Assembly: GCA_964532595.1 (NCBI GenBank)
Contig: CAZHIQ010000001.1
Span: 186,001-250,000, forward strand
Direction of reading: 5' to 3'
DNA from: Chryseosolibacter sp964532595
GTDB lineage: Bacteria > Bacteroidota > Bacteroidia > Cytophagales > Cyclobacteriaceae
Length of the DNA stretch: 64,000 nt
Part shown: positions 43,177 through 50,235 of the stretch, piece after piece
How the letters are laid out: each line of letters starts with the position of its first letter
Position numbering within the stretch: position 1 is the first letter of the stretch
Made by a program: the position numbers and the translations under genes
The notes under the pieces: model-generated
Seen by the model: only the letters and a program-made list of their open reading frames with translations
Databases searched by the model: none
What the model was told of the DNA's origin: nothing

Positions 43177-44147
43177 TGGTCAATATTATGGACTCTTCCC
43201 AATTTTCCAATGGGCGACGCAGGTTCCTGCAGCGGGCCGTCGCAGCGGGTGCGGCATTGCCTTTCCTGACAACGAACGCGGCCGCAGCCATGAACCGACA
43301 AGCTGATCGTCTTAGCGTTCACATTTTTTCAAAACACCTCCAATTCCTGTCATACAACGACATGGCCGATGCGGCGGCCAACATGGGTTTTGACGGCGTC
43401 GACCTCACTGTGCGCCCGCGTGGACATGTGTTGCCGGAGCGCGTTGCCGACGATCTTCCCCGGGCTGTCGAGGCAATTCGAAAAGTCGGCCTTAAACATC
43501 CGTCGATTACTACAGCGATCGATGACGCAGCCGATCCAGTCGATCAGCAGATTATCAGGGTGGCGGCAAAACTCGGGATAGAATACTTTCGAATGAACTG
43601 GCTCCGTTATCCCGATCAGGTAGCGATCGGCGATGCGATCGGCAGCTTCCGTCAAACGATTCGCGATCTCGCAAACTTCAGTCGCGATCAGGGAATGAAG
43701 GCGGTTTATCAAAACCATGCGGGCAATATGGCTGGCGCCTCTCTGTGGGAGTTATGGATGATGATCGCCGATGCCGACCCTGATTTTTTTGGCGTACAAT
43801 TCGATATTCGGCACGCCGTTGTTGAAGGGGGCCTTTCCTGGACCAACGGCTTGCGACTTATCTATCCGCATATCCGACTTCTTACAATTAAGGACTTTGT
43901 ATGGACACAGCGCAACGGGAAGTACGTAACACAAAACGTGCCTCTCGGAGAAGGAATGGTTGATTTCAAGAGTTTCTTCGCCATGTTGAAGTCATTCGGT
44001 ATTAATGTTCCCGTGTCACTACACTTTGAATATCCGCTCGGCGGCGCCGAAGGCGGAAGAGATAAGATTACCGTCGACCAAAAGGTCGTCTTCGAGGCCA
44101 TGAAGAAAGATCTGGCCTGGCTCCATCGTACCTGGGAAGAAGCATGA
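43176..44147 (+). CDS. Tat-exported sugar phosphate isomerase/epimerase-like TIM barrel
   Basis: A 323-residue xylose-isomerase-like TIM barrel (AP_endonuc_2 family). The N-terminus has a Tat motif, RRRFLQRAVAAGAALPF, followed by an Ala-rich cleavage region, so the protein is probably periplasmic. The barrel part includes 'GFDGVDLTVRP', 'YQNHAGN', 'FGVQFDIRHAV', 'IKDFVW' and 'LHFEYPLGG', which carry the usual metal-binding His/Asp/Glu set. Related exported proteins act on sugars or 3-keto sugars. The start overlaps the esterase stop by one base, and the stop overlaps the next start (ATGA). Confidence 0.82.
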   Translation: MVNIMDSSQFSNGRRRFLQRAVAAGAALPFLTTNAAAAMNRQADRLSVHIFSKHLQFLSYNDMADAAANMGFDGVDLTVRPRGHVLPERVADDLPRAVEAIRKVGLKHPSITTAIDDAADPVDQQIIRVAAKLGIEYFRMNWLRYPDQVAIGDAIGSFRQTIRDLANFSRDQGMKAVYQNHAGNMAGASLWELWMMIADADPDFFGVQFDIRHAVVEGGLSWTNGLRLIYPHIRLLTIKDFVWTQRNGKYVTQNVPLGEGMVDFKSFFAMLKSFGINVPVSLHFEYPLGGAEGGRDKITVDQKVVFEAMKKDLAWLHRTWEEA

Positions 44148-46525
44148 AACGAGACAACTATCGAGCAAAAAAAACTCCATCCCCAAGTTTGCGCCATGTG
44201 ACCCGGGGTTTTATCCTCTTACTTTTTGCAGCAGCCTGTTCTCCTCCGCCACCGGAAGTTAATCGTCCTATCGAGCCGTGGGCCTTCCGCTCAGTGCTTG
44301 ACAAGAAGCCGCGCATGCTAACGCTTGCGCTCGATTCAAGTATGTACGTTGCGTACGACTTGCGGGCCGCGGCAATATATGACGTGTGGAAAGGGGGTGT
44401 CCTGATGGAGGGCGCCGCCTATACCGACAAAAAGAATGTGCAGCCGTCGCGTTGGGGAACATCGTATCTCAATGATTCCACGAAGTTCTCGCGATGGGTC
44501 GTTGAGGCTGACGGACAGGCGGTAACACCACAGTTCATTCACAAAGGGCACCGCTTTGAAGGAGGTCGTGTATGGATCCGATACGCGTTGGCTCTTCCCT
44601 CTCGCGACACTGTTGTTATCGAAGAGAGTCCGGAATTCAAACGCAGTGGCGATGGCGCTCCCGGACTGGAAAGGATATTCAGGATGGGATCCGTTCCGCC
44701 CGGTACAACCGTGGCTCTTCACTCACGGTTCGCGGCACTTAAACTCAAGCCCGGAAGCGATACGCACCAATGGCTGACGTTCAACCCCCTCCCCCGACAG
44801 TTCCCACCCGACCCGGAGGCAGCCTTCGATCATCGCGGTCGATACTGGATGGACAAGAGCGACTGCTTCACCTGTCATGAAACCCACAACCGGATGGTGG
44901 GGCCGTCCTTTCTGGAGATTGCCGAACGATATTCCCGGGACAAGGCCACACTTGAATACCTGACGCGCCGGATACAGGAAGGTGGGTCAGGTGTATGGGG
45001 CTCAGCCATGATGAATCCTCACCCTGATTTGTCGGACCTTGAAATCCGGGAAATGCTTTCTTTCGTCTTCACCCTGAAGCCGACCGAAAAGAAGGGCAAA
45101 GGCGTGGCAACTCCCACCAGCCTTACCGTTCCTACTTCTGTAAAAAAGCGACCGGGTCATGGAGCTCCCCTCGAGGGAGTGCATCCGAGTTTTGATCTTC
45201 ATGACCTCCGACCACATCACTTCAAACCCCGCGTAGGGGGACTGGCCTTCATGCCCGACGGACGGATGGTAGTGACTACCTGGGATACCATGGGCGGTGT
45301 GTATCTGCTCGATGGAGTCACCACCGGCGATACTACGCAAATCACCGTCAAGAAAATAGCGCAGGGATTAGCCGAGCCTTTGGGCGTTGAAGTTGTCGAT
45401 GGCGATATCTATGTCTTGCAGAAGCATGAACTCACACGCCTCATTGACCACGATGGCGACGAAGTGATCGACGAGTACGAGACGATCTGTGATAGCTGGG
45501 GTGCAACGACCGACTTTCATGAATTCGCGTTCGGGCTTGCTTATAAAGACGGATACTTTTACGCTGCCCTGTCTATGGCGATGCGCCTGATGTCGAACGA
45601 AGAGCAGCACCCCGACCGGGGGCGGGCTATCCGTATCAGCCGGAAGAACGGATCGTTTACCTCTATCAACTACGGATTGCGAACCCCCAACGGCGTTGGC
45701 TGGGGCGTAGATAGCGCCCTGTTCGTGACCGATAATCAGGGCCAGTGGTTACCCGCAAACAAATTGATTCACGTCAAGGAAGGAGAATATCTCGGAATGC
45801 GATGGGGAATTCCCAGAAACGCGCCTACCCTACCCGTTGAATCACCACCCGCCATCTGGCTACCTCAGGACGAAATAGGCAACTCCCCATCGGAGCCTGT
45901 CCTTATCCCCTTTGGTCCCTACAAAGGTCAAATGCTGCACGGCGACGTAACCCACGGAGGAATCAAGCGTGACTTTGTGGAAAAAGTAGGAGGTCACTAC
46001 CAGGGCGCTGTGTTCCGTTTTTCACAAGGCTTTGAAGCCGGAGTAAACCGCATGCGATGGGGGCCCGACAGCGCGCTGTACCTTGGCGGAGTAGGTATGG
46101 TTGGCGGTTGGAGTTGGAAAGAAAAGCAATACGGTCTGCAGAAGATCAAGTTCAACGGAAAAACAACTTTCGAGATGTTGGCTGTTCGTGCGATGCCCGA
46201 CGGATTTGAGATTGAGCTCACGGAACCGTTGGCAAGCGATTATGTCGTCAATGCTGACAGCTTCCGCATTGAACAATGGCGATATGAACCCACCGCAGCA
46301 TACGGCGGACCTAAACTCGACCATAAGCGTTTAGCGATACGAAGTATCGAACGAACAGACAACGACAGGAAACTCAGACTGGTGATCGACGGTCTGCGGG
46401 AAAGGCATGTTGTCTACGTTGCACTTCCGTCCGATTTCCGCAGTGTCAGCGGTCAATCGCTGTGGTCGAATGAAGCGTGGTACACCCTTAACACACTTCC
46501 TTCAGCAACTGACTTTAAACCCTGA
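44144..46525 (+). CDS. Haem c-containing beta-propeller dehydrogenase-like lipoprotein
   Basis: A 793-residue lipoprotein (hydrophobic segment then 'AAACSPPP', Cys near 32). A beta-sandwich N-terminal part (about 40-225) precedes one cytochrome c domain with CFTCH near 242 and a candidate Met ligand in 'WGSAMMNPHP'. From about 345 a six-bladed-propeller type domain follows, of the glucose/sorbosone dehydrogenase kind ('GGLAFMPDGRMVVTTWDTMGGVYLLDGV', 'LRTPNGVGWGVDSALFVTDNQGQW', 'MRWGPDSALYLGGVGMVGGWSW'). Similar large haem/propeller proteins in Bacteroidota are thought to oxidise sugars or polyols; the cofactor (PQQ or none) is not clear here. It is coupled to the TIM-barrel gene. Confidence 0.78.
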   Translation: MKRDNYRAKKTPSPSLRHVTRGFILLLFAAACSPPPPEVNRPIEPWAFRSVLDKKPRMLTLALDSSMYVAYDLRAAAIYDVWKGGVLMEGAAYTDKKNVQPSRWGTSYLNDSTKFSRWVVEADGQAVTPQFIHKGHRFEGGRVWIRYALALPSRDTVVIEESPEFKRSGDGAPGLERIFRMGSVPPGTTVALHSRFAALKLKPGSDTHQWLTFNPLPRQFPPDPEAAFDHRGRYWMDKSDCFTCHETHNRMVGPSFLEIAERYSRDKATLEYLTRRIQEGGSGVWGSAMMNPHPDLSDLEIREMLSFVFTLKPTEKKGKGVATPTSLTVPTSVKKRPGHGAPLEGVHPSFDLHDLRPHHFKPRVGGLAFMPDGRMVVTTWDTMGGVYLLDGVTTGDTTQITVKKIAQGLAEPLGVEVVDGDIYVLQKHELTRLIDHDGDEVIDEYETICDSWGATTDFHEFAFGLAYKDGYFYAALSMAMRLMSNEEQHPDRGRAIRISRKNGSFTSINYGLRTPNGVGWGVDSALFVTDNQGQWLPANKLIHVKEGEYLGMRWGIPRNAPTLPVESPPAIWLPQDEIGNSPSEPVLIPFGPYKGQMLHGDVTHGGIKRDFVEKVGGHYQGAVFRFSQGFEAGVNRMRWGPDSALYLGGVGMVGGWSWKEKQYGLQKIKFNGKTTFEMLAVRAMPDGFEIELTEPLASDYVVNADSFRIEQWRYEPTAAYGGPKLDHKRLAIRSIERTDNDRKLRLVIDGLRERHVVYVALPSDFRSVSGQSLWSNEAWYTLNTLPSATDFKP

Positions 46526-46569
46526 CAAAAGATCAGTAGATTGTACCAGAATCGTAAATCCCAACTACT

Positions 46570-47967
46570 ATGAATCGCCGTCAGTTTGTACAATACTCGG
46601 GCGCGGGTATCGCGGCACTCGGCCTCGACTCACGCCCGTCACGCGCAGCTGATAAACCCTCGTCTGCTATGAATGCTGAGAAGTCTATACAGATAACCGA
46701 AGTTGACCTAAACTTCGAGCGGGAGCCCCTTATTCCCTATCGATTCAAAGGAAGCGCCATCACGGAAGGGTGGCAAGTAGCTGCTTTGATACGCTCCGAG
46801 TCGGGCAAACGCGGTATCGGGCTCGGGGGGCTCAGTCCGTTGTGGTCGGATGCAACGGTCTTTGCCAACCATTCCACTACTGGCAGCAACACATTGATGT
46901 TGTCCCTTACCGAGCGTGCCCTGCAGATCTTGAAGGGGCAGAGCTTCACCAATCCTGACAAAGTCCTCGATGACCTTTTGGACGAGGTATATGATTACGG
47001 GAAGAAAATCACAGGAAATCCGAAACTGCGCAAGACATTTGCGTTGAACGCACTGGTGGCCGTTGACAACGCGTTGTGGATTCTTTACGCATCGGAAAAC
47101 AAACTCCCGAATTTTGATTCCATTGTGCCTGAGGCCTATCGCGCCGGTCTATCGCACCGTAACGAAAAAGTGGGGAGCATGCCTTCGTTCAGTGTAGGGA
47201 CAGACATAAAAAAGATCAAGGCTGCGGCTGACGCGGGATACTTCATCATGAAGCTGAAGACAGGCTCATCCGGAACGCAGAAGGAGATGCTCGAGAAGGA
47301 TATCGCTTTTCTTGAAGCCGTACACAAAGCAATTGGACACTACGAAACCCCGTACACTAAAAGCGGCAAAATTCCCTACTACTTCGACGCTAACGAGCGC
47401 TACGATGAAAAAGAAACGCTTATGCGTTTTCTGGACCACGCCAGGAAGATCGGAGCATTCGATCAGATAGCCATTATCGAAGAACCCTTCGGAGAGCGAA
47501 ACGACTCCTTCGTAGGTGATCTCGGCGTGACCATTGCGGCCGATGAAAGTGCACACACGGTAGAAGACGCAGCGCAGCGGATTGAGCAAGGCTATGGCGC
47601 GATCGCTGTAAAAGCGATAGCCAAAACATTGACAATGACAATGCGGGTAGCGCAACTCGCACACGAAAAGAATATTCCTTGCTTCTGTGCAGACCTTACG
47701 GTTAATCCGATTCTTGTCGACTGGAATAAATGTGTTGCCGCCCGGTTAGCCCCGTTCCCCGGTATTGGCATCGGCCTGCAGGAGACCAACGGTCACCAGT
47801 ACTATAAGAACTGGGAAACCATGCTCGGCTATCATCCCCGGCGTGACGGCTCCTGGGTTAAGACGAAACAGGGCGTCTATGTGACCGACAAATCGTTCTA
47901 CGACGAAAGCGGAGGTATTTTCCTCCCCTCGCCGCACTACGAAAAACTGTTCACCCACGACGTGTAG
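46570..47967 (+). CDS. Tat-exported enolase-superfamily (mandelate racemase-like) protein
   Basis: A 465-residue enolase-superfamily protein. The Tat-type N-terminus 'MNRRQFVQYSGAGIAALG' ends with an SRAAD-like cleavage region. In the barrel, 'IMKLKTG' gives a catalytic Lys near 228, and 'YFDANERY' (Asp near 273), 'IIEEPFG' (Glu near 305) and 'AADES' (Asp near 324) are the metal ligands; 'AIAVKAIAKT' provides a second Lys near 348. This matches the mandelate-racemase/dipeptide-epimerase branch, but an exported member is unusual and the substrate (sugar acid or amino-acid epimerase) is open. It lies 44 bp after the propeller gene and runs convergently into DUF5009. Confidence 0.83.
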   Translation: MNRRQFVQYSGAGIAALGLDSRPSRAADKPSSAMNAEKSIQITEVDLNFEREPLIPYRFKGSAITEGWQVAALIRSESGKRGIGLGGLSPLWSDATVFANHSTTGSNTLMLSLTERALQILKGQSFTNPDKVLDDLLDEVYDYGKKITGNPKLRKTFALNALVAVDNALWILYASENKLPNFDSIVPEAYRAGLSHRNEKVGSMPSFSVGTDIKKIKAAADAGYFIMKLKTGSSGTQKEMLEKDIAFLEAVHKAIGHYETPYTKSGKIPYYFDANERYDEKETLMRFLDHARKIGAFDQIAIIEEPFGERNDSFVGDLGVTIAADESAHTVEDAAQRIEQGYGAIAVKAIAKTLTMTMRVAQLAHEKNIPCFCADLTVNPILVDWNKCVAARLAPFPGIGIGLQETNGHQYYKNWETMLGYHPRRDGSWVKTKQGVYVTDKSFYDESGGIFLPSPHYEKLFTHDV

Positions 47968-47968
47968 G

Positions 47969-49135
47969 CTATACCTTCAGGAATAGCTTCTTACGGTACA
48001 GGACATAGAGGAACAACCACACAAGCCCTAAACCCCCAAGGGTTTGAAACACCTCGTGCCATTGTTCCGGAGTGTGCTTGTACAACCCCTGGAATAGTAA
48101 CCGGGATGTGTAACCAAAATCAATGAACCGGTAGGCGAGATAAATCGTGAGACTATTGACGCCAATAACGACAAAGAAGAACGTCCACCTTCTGTAACGA
48201 AGGATATCGATTACCCAATAGAACAATCCGAACGTCAGAAACGCCATTCCGCCTGTCAGCATAATAAACGAGCTCGACCACAGGTGTTTGTTGATCGGAA
48301 AGTGTTGCGCCCAGATCGCTGCTATGACGAGGCACACAACACCGGCCACCACCAGATCGCGAAGTTTGCGATAGTCCGTCACCGACGTGCGACGAACCAG
48401 ATCACCTCCCATCGACCCCAACACGGTGAGACAAAGTGCCGGGATCTGCGTCAGTATTCCAAGCTCATCATAGGTTTTCTGATGCAATCGCCCGGGAAGA
48501 AAAGTACGATCAAACCAGCCAACAAGATTCCCCTCGAAAGACAAATCACCTGACCCATATCCGGGAACCGGAATGAGAAATACTCCGGCGTAATACAGCA
48601 GTAACAAACCCGCCACCCATCCAATGCGCTGCATAAAGGAAAAATTCAGGTAAAGCACAGTGGCAACAAAACCTGCAAACCCGATACGTCCCAATACGCT
48701 TACAAACCGAATTTGCGAAGGTTCCAGAAACGGGACAGGAGCATTCTTATAGAAGATACCGCAAGCCATGAGGATCAGCATTCGCTTGAACGCCTTGATG
48801 TATAACTCGCGATTCGTCATCCCGAGTGATTTTCCCTTATTCAGGGAAAATGGAAGGGATAATCCCGCGATAAAAAGGAACAAGGGGAAAATAAAATCGT
48901 AAAACGTAAAGCCGTTCCAGGGAGGATGCTCAAACTGCAGGGCAAACGCATTTAACCAATTCCAGTCGGTCTTGCCATGCAGTAACAAGAAGAACGAACC
49001 CGCCCCCGAAATCATCAGCATATCAAACCCACGCAGGGTATCGATAGAAAGAAGGCGCTTGTCGGCTGTTGTCTTGTTAGCCGCCTCAGCGGGTGCTGAG
49101 ACAGCTTCGAGTTGGTGGTCTTGTTGAGGTGTCAT
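47969..49135 (-). CDS. DUF5009 / HGSNAT-like membrane acyltransferase
   Basis: A 388-residue membrane protein with about ten segments. The N-terminal 'RLLSIDTLRGFDMLMISG' and 'FTFYDFIFPLFLFIAGLSLPFSLNK' with 'FKRMLILMACGIFYKNAPV' are typical of the DUF5009/NagX group, related to heparan-alpha-glucosaminide N-acetyltransferase. Such proteins are thought to acylate or handle amino sugars at the membrane. The gene is convergent with the enolase-superfamily gene (1-bp gap) and divergent from the DUF1080 gene. Confidence 0.88.
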   Translation of the reverse strand: MTPQQDHQLEAVSAPAEAANKTTADKRLLSIDTLRGFDMLMISGAGSFFLLLHGKTDWNWLNAFALQFEHPPWNGFTFYDFIFPLFLFIAGLSLPFSLNKGKSLGMTNRELYIKAFKRMLILMACGIFYKNAPVPFLEPSQIRFVSVLGRIGFAGFVATVLYLNFSFMQRIGWVAGLLLLYYAGVFLIPVPGYGSGDLSFEGNLVGWFDRTFLPGRLHQKTYDELGILTQIPALCLTVLGSMGGDLVRRTSVTDYRKLRDLVVAGVVCLVIAAIWAQHFPINKHLWSSSFIMLTGGMAFLTFGLFYWVIDILRYRRWTFFFVVIGVNSLTIYLAYRFIDFGYTSRLLFQGLYKHTPEQWHEVFQTLGGLGLVWLFLYVLYRKKLFLKV

Positions 49136-49394
49136 GCGCTTGCGGGCCCCATCGGTCCGCGTTTGGTTTTCATCAAATTAGGAAAATATTCGATTGTTTC
49201 GCATGATATTCCGTAACCGCGACTCAACGCGGATAAGTGGTCGTCGGATCAATTTGAACGCTGTTTGCCTTTTCCCGCACCTTCCCTTACCTTTCCAGTG
49301 ATAACCTATACAGCCATCATCCTTCCCGTTAGGAATCTGTTTGTGACAACAGGCGTCGGCGAGCAGGACGAAGGCAGCAACGATTTACACCGGA

Positions 49395-50231
49395 ATGAGA
49401 AGACTTCTACAAATGGCGGTCTGCATCGCGCTGGTCTCATGCCAGGGCTCTAACGACCAGGGAACGACAACCGAATGGATTCAATTGTTTAACGGAAAAG
49501 ACCTCGAAGGATGGACGGTGAAAATCCGCAACTATCCTGTAGCGGAAAATTTTGGCAATACCTTCCGTGTCGAAGATGGCTACCTGACGGTTGGTTATGA
49601 GGCCTACGACACCTTCAACGAACAGTTTGGTCACATCTTTTACAACGAAAAGTTTTCGTGGTACATCCTCGGCCTGGAGTATCGCTTCATTGGCGACCAG
49701 GTCAACGAGGGTCCCGACTGGGCTTTCCGGAACAGCGGGGCGATGCTACACGGTCAGGCACCCGAGACCATGGGGTTGCACCAGGACTTCCCCATCTCCA
49801 TCGAGGTGCAGCTGCTCGGTGGCAACGGCCAGGATGAGCGTTCGACAGCCAATCTCTGCACCCCTGGCACCCACGTCGTTATGGACAGTACCCTCATTAC
49901 CGACCACTGCATCAACTCGCGGTCAAAGACATACCACGGCGACCAGTGGGTGCGGGTTGATATTATTGTCCTCGGTGACTCGCTCATTCAACATGTCATC
50001 GAGGGTGAGACCGTCCTGGCATACACCCGTCCACAAATAGGCGGCGAACACGTCAGTGGTCACGACCCCGCCGTAAAAAAAGACGGGACTCTCCTCAGTG
50101 AAGGCTATATTTCATTGCAAAGCGAAAGTCACCCCATTCAATTCCGCAAGGTGGAACTACTCGATCTCACGCCTGTGAAGGATGATCCGGCGAACCTAAA
50201 GACCATGTTGGAGAAAGTAGTAAAGCGGTAA
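49395..50231 (+). CDS. DUF1080 (3-keto-disaccharide hydrolase-like) lipoprotein
   Basis: A 278-residue lipoprotein (ALVSC, Cys near 16). The jelly-roll family hallmarks are present: 'WIQLFNGKDLEGWTVK', 'NTFRVEDGYLTVGYEAY', 'FSWYILGLEYRFIGDQVNEGPDWAFRNSGAML' and 'EGYISLQSESHPIQFRKVELLDL'. DUF1080 proteins (PF06439) are frequently tied to 3-keto sugar processing or to glycan hydrolysis. The gene has a 259-bp divergent upstream gap and abuts a convergent GlcD-GlcF gene 4 bp downstream. Confidence 0.88.
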   Translation: MRRLLQMAVCIALVSCQGSNDQGTTTEWIQLFNGKDLEGWTVKIRNYPVAENFGNTFRVEDGYLTVGYEAYDTFNEQFGHIFYNEKFSWYILGLEYRFIGDQVNEGPDWAFRNSGAMLHGQAPETMGLHQDFPISIEVQLLGGNGQDERSTANLCTPGTHVVMDSTLITDHCINSRSKTYHGDQWVRVDIIVLGDSLIQHVIEGETVLAYTRPQIGGEHVSGHDPAVKKDGTLLSEGYISLQSESHPIQFRKVELLDLTPVKDDPANLKTMLEKVVKR

Positions 50232-50235
50232 AGTG

